From CALMKX01 sp036274895 (GTDB lineage: Bacteria; Acidobacteriota; Thermoanaerobaculia; Multivoradales; SZUA-115): a stretch of DNA of 64,000 nucleotides. The position numbers and the translations under genes are program-made. The first letter of the stretch is position 1; each line of letters begins with the position of its first letter. The notes beneath the pieces were generated by a model. That model worked only from the letters and a program-made list of their open reading frames with translations, ran no database searches and had not been told where the DNA came from. Positions 1 through 10,114 of this stretch are shown one piece after another. Location of the stretch: positions 62,001-126,000 of the forward strand of contig DASUEU010000050.1 of the NCBI GenBank assembly GCA_036274895.1. Direction: 5' to 3'.

Positions 1-1
1 C

Positions 2-2077
<2,076 letters not shown>

Positions 2078-2102
2078 GCAGCCCCAAAGTCCGAGAAGTG
2101 AA

Positions 2103-2606
2103 TCAGGCGCCGAAGACCTTCTTCCAGTGCGCCAGCTCGTCGGCGGTGGGGAGAGGCTTCTCCCGCTCCTCCCGCTGGCGCTGCTGCTTGACCTCGGTGG
2201 CCCGCTGGTGCAGCTCGGTGGCGGGGCGGGTCTTGGCCCCGAGGTCGCGGCTGGCCCGGGAGAGGGCGGCATCGTTGGTGACCACCGTCCAGTGCCGGGG
2301 CCGGGCCGCCACCAGCTCCAGGATCACCTCGTCCGCCGACCGGGCTCCGGCGAAGCGCACCTCGACCGATCCATAGCGCTCGGCCACGTCGGGCCGAGGG
2401 GGGCCGTCGAAGACCACCACCACCTCGGCGCGCATTCGCGCCCAGGGCAGCAGACGCTGGAGCACGGCGGCGGCGTCTCGCGAGCCCGCCCGCGAGGCGG
2501 CCACGCCGCCCAGGTTCGAGCCATCCACCAGGAAGCTCAGCGGGTGCTTCCTCCTCTCGATCGCGAACCATAGCAGGCTCTGGCACAGGCATTGCTGACC
2601 CTTCAT
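2103..2606 (-). CDS. NYN domain protein (YacP-like, PIN-fold RNase-like)
   Basis: About 167 residues from the ATG chosen at 2606. FLVDGSNLGG, VVVFDGPP, SADEVILEL and VVTNDAALS are the acidic active-site segments of the NYN/YacP family, which are predicted metal-dependent nucleases. The C-terminus is charged and helical. The start is uncertain. A strong AGGAGG lies nine bases before an in-frame CTG (2546-2548) that would begin the protein at LSFLVDGSN, exactly where the conserved fold starts, whereas the upstream ATG has no clear ribosome binding site and adds an unconserved Cys-rich segment. The gene diverges from the VWA gene at 2673. The family assignment is good; the substrate is unknown. 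Confidence 0.8.
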   Translation of the reverse strand: MKGQQCLCQSLLWFAIERRKHPLSFLVDGSNLGGVAASRAGSRDAAAVLQRLLPWARMRAEVVVVFDGPPRPDVAERYGSVEVRFAGARSADEVILELVAARPRHWTVVTNDAALSRASRDLGAKTRPATELHQRATEVKQQRQREEREKPLPTADELAHWKKVFGA

Positions 2607-2627
2607 ACCACCACCAACCATTGAGCC

Positions 2628-2658
2628 GGAGCCGGGCGCTGCGGGCGCCGCCGGCTCC
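2628..2658. other. GC-rich inverted repeat in a divergent promoter region
   Basis: GGAGCCGG (2628-2635) is matched by CCGGCTCC (2651-2658), with a further GCGC/GCGC pairing inside. It sits between the NYN gene and the VWA start at 2673, so as RNA it would form a stable hairpin 15 bases before the VWA start codon. A role as operator or mRNA structure is inferred only from position. Confidence 0.45.
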
Positions 2659-2672
2659 CACGAGGTGCTCCG

Positions 2673-4484
2673 ATGCGACGTCCTCCGCTGATCACCCTCG
2701 CTTTCCTGCTGGTCGCCAACACCACTCACCTCTCTGCCCAGGCCGAGCCACCTGCCGGCGGCTTCGGGGAGACCTTGAAGGTCGAGGTGGTCAACGTCGA
2801 CGTGATCGCCACGGGCGAGGATGGCGAGCCGGTCACCGACCTCACGCGCGGGGACTTCCAGCTCTTCGACAACGGCACCGAGGTGCCCATCACCAACTTC
2901 TTCGCTGTCGAGGAGGGCCGGCGGGTGACCGAGGAGAGGTTGACCCTGTCCTCCCCCGGTGGCGAAGAGAGGCTCGAGACGAGCACTCCCAACGTTGACG
3001 AGCCCCCCCTCCATCTCACCGTCCTGGTCGATCAGACCCACCTGACCCCCTTCTCCCGCAACCGCCTGCTCGGCCCTTTGCTCGAGCTGCTCGAGGAACG
3101 GATGCGCCAGGGGGATCGGGTGATGGTGGCGACCTTCGACAAACGCCTGGCCATCCGTCAGCCCTTCACCACCTCGGCCAAGGACATCGAGCGCGCCGTG
3201 CGGGCCCTGGCCGACGCACCGACGGTCGGCATGGACCAGGATGCCCGCTACCGGCGCATCGTCGAGGAGATGATGGTCATCCAGGACGCCGCCGTGGAGG
3301 CTCGCTTCTCCGCACCCTGCCCGCCGGACCTGGGCCGCGCTGCCGACAGCTACGCCAAGGCCGTGTATGACGACGTGAAGGCGAGCATCCAGGGTCTCTC
3401 CGCCCTGGTCGACTCCCTCGCCGGGTTACCGGGACGCAAGGCCCTGCTCCACGTCAGCGACGGCATCCCCCTCCAGCCAGGCAACGAGGTCTTCGCCCTG
3501 CTGGACCAGATCTGCGGTGGCAAAGGGTTCGCGGCCGGCATCACCCGGGGTGGGGTGGACGGCAACGAGACCGCGGTCTTCGACTCGGACGCGCTGGGCC
3601 AGGGCGCCGGCAGCTGGGCGAAATCCCTCGCTCTCGACTTCACGAAGTACGACACCACCAGCCTTTTCCGTAGCGTGGCGGAGAAGGCGAGCTCGCAGCG
3701 GCTGGTGATCTTCTCGCTCGAGGCGATGGGGCCCCGGGGCACCTCCGGCCGCAACATCGACACCAGCGACCGCCGCGTCGCCTTCGACAGCGTGGACTTC
3801 CTCCGCGTGGCCGGGTTGCAGGACTCGCTGCATCTGCTGGCCGACGAGACCGGCGGCAAAGCCCTGCTCAACACCATCGACTGGAAGCCTGCCCTGGCCA
3901 GGGTGGCGGACGGCTTCGACCACTACTATTCCCTGGGCTACCGGCCCCGCGAGGGCTCCGGCGGCAAGATGCGGGAGATCGAGGTCAAGGTGCGGCGGCC
4001 GGGGGTCGAGGTGCGCTTCCAGCGCCGCCACCAGGCCCGCAGCCAGGAGGAGCAGATCGTCGACCGCACCCTCGGCACCCTCCTGCTGGGTGAGGAGGAC
4101 AACCCCCTCGCCGTCGAGCTCGAGATCGGCGAGCTGACCTCGCTCGACGGCTCCCTCCACGCGGTGCCCATCCGGCTGCGCATCCCCCTCGCCAAGATCA
4201 CCCTGGTGCTCCAGGACGGCGCCCACGTCGGCAGCCTGCGGTTGCACCTGGCGGCCCGGGACCGCGCCGGCAAGGTGGCCCCCCTGCGCACCGCGGACAT
4301 CCCGCTCAAGATCCCGGCCGAGCAGCTCGAGGCCGCCCGCAGCCGCAGCTTCCTCTACGAGGTCAAGATGCTGATGCGCGAGGGCGACCACCAGGTCGCC
4401 GTGGGCCTGACCGACACCCTGGGAGCGACCACTTCCTACCTCCTCGCCGCCGTGCCGGTGGTTGCGATCGCCCGCGTGCGGTAA
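2673..4484 (+). CDS. VWA-type (VWFA-related Acidobacterial domain) secreted protein
   Basis: 603 residues. An N-terminal signal peptide (MRRPPLITLAFLLVANTTHLSAQA) is followed by the family opening VEVVNVDVIATGEDGEPVTDL and RGDFQLFDNG, diagnostic of the VWFA-related Acidobacterial domain. The VWA fold follows (VLVDQTHL, ALLHVSDGIPL, LVIFSLEAMGP) and ends with YYSLGYRPREGSGG. The metal site appears altered: the usual DxSxS is DQTHL here, so MIDAS metal binding may be lost. The last 150 residues form a separate beta-rich region. Likely exported and involved in envelope protein interaction, exact role unknown. The start ATG has GAGGTG upstream. A bidirectional terminator follows. Confidence 0.88.
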   Translation: MRRPPLITLAFLLVANTTHLSAQAEPPAGGFGETLKVEVVNVDVIATGEDGEPVTDLTRGDFQLFDNGTEVPITNFFAVEEGRRVTEERLTLSSPGGEERLETSTPNVDEPPLHLTVLVDQTHLTPFSRNRLLGPLLELLEERMRQGDRVMVATFDKRLAIRQPFTTSAKDIERAVRALADAPTVGMDQDARYRRIVEEMMVIQDAAVEARFSAPCPPDLGRAADSYAKAVYDDVKASIQGLSALVDSLAGLPGRKALLHVSDGIPLQPGNEVFALLDQICGGKGFAAGITRGGVDGNETAVFDSDALGQGAGSWAKSLALDFTKYDTTSLFRSVAEKASSQRLVIFSLEAMGPRGTSGRNIDTSDRRVAFDSVDFLRVAGLQDSLHLLADETGGKALLNTIDWKPALARVADGFDHYYSLGYRPREGSGGKMREIEVKVRRPGVEVRFQRRHQARSQEEQIVDRTLGTLLLGEEDNPLAVELEIGELTSLDGSLHAVPIRLRIPLAKITLVLQDGAHVGSLRLHLAARDRAGKVAPLRTADIPLKIPAEQLEAARSRSFLYEVKMLMREGDHQVAVGLTDTLGATTSYLLAAVPVVAIARVR

Positions 4485-4502
4485 GCCGCGCTCCCCAAAG
4501 AA

Positions 4503-4534
4503 AAAGGGGCAGGCCCGAAGGACCTGCCCCCTTT
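4503..4534. terminator. bidirectional intrinsic terminator
   Basis: GGGGCAGG (4506-4513) pairs with CCTGCCCC (4523-4530). The plus strand continues into CTTTGC and the minus strand into TTTTTCTTT. It sits between the convergent VWA gene (ends 4484) and the P-domain gene (ends 4558), and should stop transcription both ways, more efficiently on the minus strand. Confidence 0.88.
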
Positions 4535-4557
4535 GCGCTTGCGGTGGTGCGGAAGGA

Positions 4558-6327
4558 CTAGCCGCGACGGCGCAGGGCCACCAGGGCCGCACCCGCGAGA
4601 GCCGTCACCAGCAGCACCAGGCCGATCTCGTCCAGGGCCGGGATGTCGAGGGTGCCGCCCACGCCGAAGGAGGCCGTGGAGCTGTTGTCCGCCGGCACCA
4701 GCTCGGTCTGGTCACCCGAAACCGAGGCGGTGTTGTCCACCTGGCCGGCGATCGGGTTCACCGTCACCGAGACGTTGCAGACGACCGAGGCGTTGAGGGC
4801 CAGGTTGCCGATGGTCCAGGTGAAGAGCTGACCCACCGCCGCCGGGGCACCGCAGTCGTTGCTGACGTAGGTCACGGCAGCGGGCAGGGTGTCAGTCACC
4901 GTCACGCCGGTGGCCGGGTTGGCCGGGCCGTTGTTGGTCACGGTCAGGGTGTAGACCACGGTGTCACCGGGGTTGACGGTGCCGGCGGCATCGCTGGTCT
5001 TGGTCAGGGTCAGGTCCGCCTCGGGCGGGATACAGGAGCAGGTCTGGACGGTCACGCCCCAGGTGAAGGAGCCGGTGTCGCCGCCGAGGTCATCGCTGAT
5101 CGACAGGGTCCAGGTGCCGTTCGGGTTCGAGCCGTTGAACAGGCCCATCGCCTCCTCCGGCACCAGCGGGCTTGCTAGGGTCAGGTTCACGTAGGCCTGA
5201 TCGGTCGCCAAGCCGTTGTTGGTCACGTAGGGCAGCACGCCCCCGGGGTTGGCGTCGTCGTTCCATACCGTGCCGTTGAACACGTTGTCGTTGCCGGCGC
5301 CGTTGTCGGTCGACAGGGTGGTCACCTGGCCGCCGGGGCCGGTCAGGGTGATGTCCATGTCGGCGGCGAAGGTGTGGGTGATGTTGGTGGTCACGTCCAC
5401 GTCGCAAAGGGCAGTGCCGGCGGTGGTGACCGCAACCGTCGAGGAGGAGAGGGCCACGTCGGCGATGGCCGTCGGCGTGGTGTTGTTGAAGGTCGCTGCC
5501 GTGTCGAGGATCGGCGCGGCTGGGAAGGTGGTGATCGAGAGGGACCAGGAGGCGACCATGCCGGTGTCCCCACCGAGGTCGTCACTGACGGTCAACGTCC
5601 AGGTGCCGTTCGGATCCTCCCCGATGAAGGCCGCCATGGCCTCCTCGGGCACCAGGGGTGTGGCCACCGTGAGGTTGACGTAGGCCTGGTCCGTGGTCAT
5701 ACCGTTGTTGGTGACGTAGGGCACCGCTCCGCCCGGGTTGGCCGAATCGTCCCAGGTGGTGCCGGCGAACACGTTGTCGTTGCCGGCGCCGTTGTCGGTC
5801 GACAGGGTCACCGTCGTGCCCCCGGGCGAGGTGATGGTGATGTCCATGTCGGCCGCGAAGGTGTGGGTGATGTTGGCGGTGAGGTCGATGTCCCAGATCC
5901 ACGGGCCGGCGCCGGCCACCGCAGCGGTGCCGCTCGAGACGGCGACGTCAGCGATAGCAAAGGGGTTGCCGTTGAATGTCTGGGTGGTCGCCGTGCAGTT
6001 GGGGGGACTGGTCGGAGCTCCCCGCCAGGCAACGCGGCCCGCCGAGCGGCCGATGCCGGAGATCACGTTGCCCGGATCGTCTCCACCCATCGAGTCGGAG
6101 ATTTCGCGGTAGCGGGTCTCGGCGGCTGCGTACTGGGCAGCAGCGCTGGGATCCGAGCCCCGCAGCGGCTTCAGGTTCGCCATCTGCTGGGCCAGGGAGA
6201 TCATCTCCTGGTGCATCTGTTCCTTGGTGGCAGCCTGCGCCGGCGCCGCGCCGAGAGCCACGAGACCTGAGACCAGCAGCATCAGGCTCAGGAGGCTCCA
6301 CGCGGTTGAACGAGTCGCGATCCTCAT
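4558..6327 (-). CDS. secreted protein with two P-domains, a DUF11 domain and an IPTL-like sorting tail
   Basis: 589 residues from the ATG at 6327, which has AAGGGG upstream. A signal peptide ends near APAQAA. A short helical region follows, then two copies of a proprotein-convertase-type P-domain, each with the block ITHTFAADMDI, DNGAGNDNVF, PEEAM and NGTWTL. A DUF11 repeat follows (DLTLTKTSDAAGTVNPGD) and then a C-terminal tail: DIPALDEIG, a hydrophobic helix and ALRRRG. The tail has the tripartite layout of IPTL-CTERM sorting signals but reads IPAL instead of IPTL. No protease domain is present, so the P-domains are probably adhesive or structural on the surface (inference). Confidence 0.85.
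   Translation of the reverse strand: MRIATRSTAWSLLSLMLLVSGLVALGAAPAQAATKEQMHQEMISLAQQMANLKPLRGSDPSAAAQYAAAETRYREISDSMGGDDPGNVISGIGRSAGRVAWRGAPTSPPNCTATTQTFNGNPFAIADVAVSSGTAAVAGAGPWIWDIDLTANITHTFAADMDITITSPGGTTVTLSTDNGAGNDNVFAGTTWDDSANPGGAVPYVTNNGMTTDQAYVNLTVATPLVPEEAMAAFIGEDPNGTWTLTVSDDLGGDTGMVASWSLSITTFPAAPILDTAATFNNTTPTAIADVALSSSTVAVTTAGTALCDVDVTTNITHTFAADMDITLTGPGGQVTTLSTDNGAGNDNVFNGTVWNDDANPGGVLPYVTNNGLATDQAYVNLTLASPLVPEEAMGLFNGSNPNGTWTLSISDDLGGDTGSFTWGVTVQTCSCIPPEADLTLTKTSDAAGTVNPGDTVVYTLTVTNNGPANPATGVTVTDTLPAAVTYVSNDCGAPAAVGQLFTWTIGNLALNASVVCNVSVTVNPIAGQVDNTASVSGDQTELVPADNSSTASFGVGGTLDIPALDEIGLVLLVTALAGAALVALRRRG
5050..5995 (-). repeat. tandem duplication of the P-domain coding unit (period 489 bp)
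   Basis: Matching segments are offset by exactly 489 bp (163 codons): ACGTTGTCGTTGCCGGCG starts at 5282 and again at 5771, and AGGTGCCGTTCGG starts at 5112 and again at 5601. The copies are highly alike at the DNA level, which suggests a recent internal duplication or gene conversion. Outer limits are approximate. Confidence 0.8.
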
Positions 6328-6452
6328 CGTCCCAACCCCTTTCCGATCGATGTCGGTGTCGAAGTCATAGAGCGGCCTCGCCAAGCGGGATCTGAGGCCG
6401 TCTCGATTGTGCCCTTTATCCCGCGAAACTTAGCAGTGAGTGGGCCTCGGGG

Positions 6453-7922
6453 TCAAGACCCGTTCCGGCCGGTCCGCCGGAAGATCCAGACTTCCTGCCC
6501 CTCTTCGCCCGGGAGAGAGTGAGCCTGCTCATAGCGCTCGACGAACCAGGGCAGGGTCCGCACCGGGCCGATCAGGCCCTCGAGCCCGCTGGTGAGCACG
6601 AAGAAGTCGGTGGGCTCCCGCCGCAGGGCCTCGATCACATTGCGCTCCCGCACGTGCTCGAGCGAGCTCGGCGAGACCAGACCCAGCAGGTCCACCACCG
6701 GCCGATCGGCGAAGTAGGCCAAGGTGCCGACCTCGAGAGCGGCCACCCGCTGCCCCGGCTCCGAGTGCTGGCGGATCCACCGGCCGGCGTCGCGGTAGGA
6801 GGTGAACTGGCCGGGCTCGACGGGATGAGTTATGGCAAAGGACAGGCTGCGCACCAACGGCACCATGGGCAGCGTCAGCAGCACCAGGGGCAGGGCCAGG
6901 GCCAGCCGCCTTCGCCCCGCCGACCAGCTCTCCAGGCGCCCGGCAAGCCAGCGCAGGGCCGCTCCCACGGCGAATGCGTAGCCATAGAGGACCGCCACGA
7001 CGCAGGGGATGACGTACCACGCGAAGAGCGGCACGCCGAGCAGCGGGTAGGCCAGGGCGAGCGCCACGCCGAGGCCGGCCAGGCAGGCGAGAGCCGCGCC
7101 CGCGCGGCGGAACAGCGAGGGCAGCCCGGCCCCTGCCAGGGCGAGAAAGAGCCACCTGTGCTCTCCCCAATGCCTCTCGAGCAGGGGCAGGAAGCCGGGC
7201 CAGAAGTGCCGTCCGCTGGCCCGGCCGGCCGGATCCCAGGCCGCGAAGAGCTGCTTCGCCCCGAGGGTGATCGGCGTGACGCGTCCGAAGTAGAGCCAGC
7301 AGGCTGCGGCTCCGAGCGCCACGACCCCCGCCGCCGCCAGGCCGAAGCGCCAGGGGATGCGCCGCTCCCGAAGCCAGGCCAGCACCGCGATGAGGGCGAT
7401 GCCGAGGCCGAGCTCGGGCCGGAACCACAGGGCGCAGCCGGCCGCCAGGCCCGCGAGCCTCGGCAGCCTCGCGTGCGCCACGGCTGCCCAGGCCAGCAAC
7501 GCGAGCCCGGGCATCACCCCGGCCCCGCGGCAGCCCCAGAACAAGGTGAGGAGGACTACCAGCGTGCCGCCCAGCAGGGCCTCCGGCTCCCGGCCCCGGG
7601 CACGCTCCTCGGCGGCCACGGTCCACGCCAGTCCGATCAGCCCCGCCGCGGTCACCAGGGTGCCGAGGAGCGGGATCGAGATCCCCGTCAGGCGGTGCAG
7701 CGCCGCCAGCGCCAGGACCTGAGCGGGCTCGGTCACGCCGAAGACCCGCTCGCCCGGGTTGAACGCGAAGCCGTCCCCTGCGACCAGGTTCTGGGCGTAG
7801 CGGTAGGTGATGAAGAAGTCGTCGACGGCGAAGTGACCGTAGAGGGCCGCCACCCACACCGCCACGACCAGCCAAGCGGCCAGGACCGGCCAACGCAGCC
7901 AGCTCGGGCTCAGAGGACGCAT
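6453..7922 (-). CDS. multi-pass GT-C fold glycosyltransferase (family 39-like)
   Basis: 489 residues with about ten hydrophobic segments. Just after the first membrane helix lies VDDFFITYRYAQNL followed by NPGERVFGVTEP, the loop-1 signature of polyprenyl-phosphate-sugar-dependent GT-C enzymes; the DD pair is the expected catalytic/metal site. A soluble C-terminal part (GQRVAALEVGTLAYFADRPVVDLLGLV) resembles the periplasmic domain of these enzymes. It likely transfers a sugar from a lipid carrier to an envelope molecule, acceptor unknown. It starts 13 bases after the TerC stop and is probably co-transcribed with it. The ribosome binding site is weak. Confidence 0.82.
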   Translation of the reverse strand: MRPLSPSWLRWPVLAAWLVVAVWVAALYGHFAVDDFFITYRYAQNLVAGDGFAFNPGERVFGVTEPAQVLALAALHRLTGISIPLLGTLVTAAGLIGLAWTVAAEERARGREPEALLGGTLVVLLTLFWGCRGAGVMPGLALLAWAAVAHARLPRLAGLAAGCALWFRPELGLGIALIAVLAWLRERRIPWRFGLAAAGVVALGAAACWLYFGRVTPITLGAKQLFAAWDPAGRASGRHFWPGFLPLLERHWGEHRWLFLALAGAGLPSLFRRAGAALACLAGLGVALALAYPLLGVPLFAWYVIPCVVAVLYGYAFAVGAALRWLAGRLESWSAGRRRLALALPLVLLTLPMVPLVRSLSFAITHPVEPGQFTSYRDAGRWIRQHSEPGQRVAALEVGTLAYFADRPVVDLLGLVSPSSLEHVRERNVIEALRREPTDFFVLTSGLEGLIGPVRTLPWFVERYEQAHSLPGEEGQEVWIFRRTGRNGS

Positions 7923-7935
7923 GCTGCCTGGGACT

Positions 7936-8868
7936 TCACCCCTGCAATATAGCCGACCGGCGCAGCCGCCACCACGAAGCCAGGATGGCGACTCCGAGCA
8001 GCCCGCCGATCACCGCCAACGAGAGGCCGATGGGGATCTTGTAGACGTCGACCAGCAGCATCTTGGCGCCGACGAAGACCAGGATCGCTGCCAAGGCCGG
8101 CTTCAGGTAGTAGAACTTCGTGATCGCCCCCGCCAGCAGGAAGTAGAGCGAACGCAGGCCGAGAATCGCGAACACGTTGGAGGTGAAGACGATGAACGGA
8201 TCCTTGGTGACGGCGAAGATGGCCGGGATCGAGTCAACGGCGAAGATCAGGTCGGTCGTCTCGACCAGCACCAGCACCAGAAACAGCGGTGTCGCCAGAA
8301 GCTTGCCGGCGTGGCGGACGAAGAACTTCTCGTCGTGGTATTGATCGGTCACCGGGAAGATCCGCCGCACCAGCCGCAGCACCGGGTTCTTGCCCGGGTC
8401 CATCTCGCTGTGCCGCAACACGAACATCTTGATGCCGGTGAACACCAGGAACGCGCCGAACAGGTAGATGATCCAGTGGAATCGTTCGATCAAGACGGCG
8501 CCCAGGGCGATCATCACACCACGCATCAGCAGAGCGCCCAGGATCCCCCAGAAGAGCACCCGATGCTGATACTTCGCGGGCACCGCGAAGACAGCGAAGA
8601 TCAGAACGAAGACGAAGATGTTGTCGACCGAGAGGGACTTCTCGATCAGGTAGCCGGTGAAGAACTCGAGAGCGGCGGTCTCGCCCTGCCACCACCAGAC
8701 CAGGCCGTTGAAGGCCAGGGCGAGCATCACCCACACCACGCTCCAGGTGGCGGCTTCCTTGATCGAGACTTCGTGGGCGTTCCTGTGGAACACACCGAGG
8801 TCGAGGGCGAGCATCGCCAGGACGAAAGCGATGAAGCCCACCCAGATCCAGAGCATCTCTCCGAACAC
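7936..8868 (-). CDS. TerC/Alx family integral membrane protein (probable Mn2+ exporter)
   Basis: 310 residues with about eight membrane helices. IEKSLSVDNIFVF, LVLVETTDLIFAVDSIPAIFAVT and NVFAILGLRSLYF are the hallmark TerC segments with acidic residues inside the membrane. In the Alx/MntP-type branch, members export manganese. The start is a GTG at 8868 with GGAGGAG eight bases upstream; an in-frame ATG four codons later has a weaker site. A yybP-ykoY riboswitch and a hairpin covering the Shine-Dalgarno lie upstream, which supports manganese- or pH-responsive expression. The glycosyltransferase gene follows in the same direction. Confidence 0.94.
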   Translation of the reverse strand: MFGEMLWIWVGFIAFVLAMLALDLGVFHRNAHEVSIKEAATWSVVWVMLALAFNGLVWWWQGETAALEFFTGYLIEKSLSVDNIFVFVLIFAVFAVPAKYQHRVLFWGILGALLMRGVMIALGAVLIERFHWIIYLFGAFLVFTGIKMFVLRHSEMDPGKNPVLRLVRRIFPVTDQYHDEKFFVRHAGKLLATPLFLVLVLVETTDLIFAVDSIPAIFAVTKDPFIVFTSNVFAILGLRSLYFLLAGAITKFYYLKPALAAILVFVGAKMLLVDVYKIPIGLSLAVIGGLLGVAILASWWRLRRSAILQG

Positions 8869-8876
8869 GGATCTCT

Positions 8877-8892
8877 CCTCCGGAGCCGGAGG
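8877..8892 (-). promoter_or_regulatory. Shine-Dalgarno-sequestering hairpin before terC
   Basis: On the minus strand CCTCCG-GCTC-CGGAGG forms a 6-bp stem with a tetraloop. The GGAGG arm is the ribosome binding site for the GTG at 8868. It is probably the expression platform of the riboswitch upstream, acting on translation initiation (inference). Confidence 0.6.
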
Positions 8893-8983
8893 GGGAAAAC
8901 GAGAGAGGCGAGCCCCCCACGGCTCTCAGGCCCGCGGGCGACCCCGGAGAACCAGGGTGGCCGGCGGAGCCGGGATTCGTGGT

Positions 8984-9094
8984 GGTCTCGCCTCTAGAGA
9001 GGGTCTAGCGAGGGGGCCGGGAGCCTTCGCCAAGCAGGCTCCGTCCTGACGACCTCCCTCTCCCGCACCCGCGGGTGGCTACTCCCCAACCGTT
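8984..9094 (-). ncRNA. yybP-ykoY (manganese) riboswitch
   Basis: On the minus strand the leader carries the invariant GGGGAGTAGC (9078-9087), then GTCGTCA (9047-9053), and at the 3' end GGCGAGACC (8984-8992). These are the conserved L1 and L3 elements of the yybP-ykoY family, whose docked loops bind Mn2+. GGTT before the first element can pair with GACC at the end to close P1. Between them GAGCCTGCTTGGCGAAGGCTC forms a stem. The element lies about 115 bases upstream of a TerC/Alx gene, the classic target. A six-base inverted repeat AAACGG/CCGTTT (9114-9127) lies just upstream; its role is unclear. Confidence 0.85.
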
Positions 9095-9154
9095 CGCGCG
9101 GGAGGATAACCCAAAACGGGACCGTTTCGTTCCCGATCGAGGGCCGTCAGGCTC

Positions 9155-10108
9155 TCACTTCACCGCCGTGGCCGCCGAGACCGGGCGGGCCTTCAAGCCG
9201 CGGCCACCCACCTTCACCTTGAGGTCGCCGGCCGAGGGGGCGTCGAGGCCAGGGCTGGGGTAGTAGGTGAGCAGGTAGGCGCTGCGCAGTTGGTCCTGGA
9301 TCTGGGTGTAGACGGCCGAGAGGTCGCCGCGGGTGGCGCTGAAGTAAAGCTGCCCGCCGCCGACTCCGGCCACTCGCTCGAGACGGGAGATGAAGCGACG
9401 GGTCTGGAAGTCACGGCCTTCCGAACGAGCGGCCTCGTTGTTCATCACCACGATGTAGACCGGCGCCTTGACCCGGCGAGCACGGGCGAGGCAATCCGCG
9501 TAGGCACGGTTGCCATCCTCATCGGCGCCGTCCGAGAAGACCACCAGAGCACGCTGGCCCGTCACCCTTTCGAGCTCCTCGAGGCCCCGCTCGATGCCGG
9601 CCCACAGCGGGGTGCGGCCCACGGTCTCGAGGTCCTGGAGGCTGGAGCGCAGGCTGCCGAGGTCCAGGGTGGAGGGCTCGACCAGCTCGGGCTCGCCGCC
9701 GAAGGAAACCAGGAAGCCCCGGTCCCGTCCCGACACCAGCTGGTCGAGCAGGGCGCGTGCGGCGCTGGCCACGGCGGGCAGCTTGGCGAACATGGAGGCC
9801 GAAGTGTCGATCGCAAGGCCGAGAGCGATCGGCAGGTCGCGAGCGTCCACCGCCCGTTCGATGCGCTGAGGGATGCCTCCCTGCTCGAGGGTGAAGTCGG
9901 GCAGGGAGAGGCCGACCGCTGGCCGGCCGGAGGCATCCGTCACCGCGACGTAGACTTCGGCGAGCCTGACCTCGACCGTCTCCGTGAAGCCGGAGGACGC
10001 GGGCTCCTGGCTCTGCTCTTGCACCGCAGCGGCTGTCGCCAAGGCCAACGTCGAACCGAGGATCGCGCTCAGGACCTTCGAACCGTACCTTCTCATCAGG
10101 AAACCCAT
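9155..10108 (-). CDS. secreted VWA domain protein (VWFA-related Acidobacterial type)
   Basis: About 317 residues from the ATG at 10108; an ATG at 10096 is an alternative and neither has a good ribosome binding site. A signal peptide (KVLSAILGSTLALATAAA) is followed by VEVRLAEVYVAVTDASGRPA and LPDFTLEQGG, the family opening. The VWA domain has an intact MIDAS start, AIDTSASM, plus LVVFSDGADEDGN and the typical ending YLLTYYPS. It shares family and layout with the divergent protein at 10115, whose start codon is only six bases away. The role of this family is not established. Confidence 0.87.
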   Translation of the reverse strand: MGFLMRRYGSKVLSAILGSTLALATAAAVQEQSQEPASSGFTETVEVRLAEVYVAVTDASGRPAVGLSLPDFTLEQGGIPQRIERAVDARDLPIALGLAIDTSASMFAKLPAVASAARALLDQLVSGRDRGFLVSFGGEPELVEPSTLDLGSLRSSLQDLETVGRTPLWAGIERGLEELERVTGQRALVVFSDGADEDGNRAYADCLARARRVKAPVYIVVMNNEAARSEGRDFQTRRFISRLERVAGVGGGQLYFSATRGDLSAVYTQIQDQLRSAYLLTYYPSPGLDAPSAGDLKVKVGGRGLKARPVSAATAVK

Positions 10109-10114
10109 CTTTTC

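Noticed and set aside
9114..9127. AAACGG/CCGTTT as an intrinsic terminator of the VWA gene
   Set aside because: The stem is short, the loop would be very small and no U-tract follows.
9290..10114. In-frame upstream extension of the VWA gene at 10115
   Set aside because: The extension lies on the opposite strand of the paralogous VWA gene, and the signal peptide begins exactly at the ATG at 10115.
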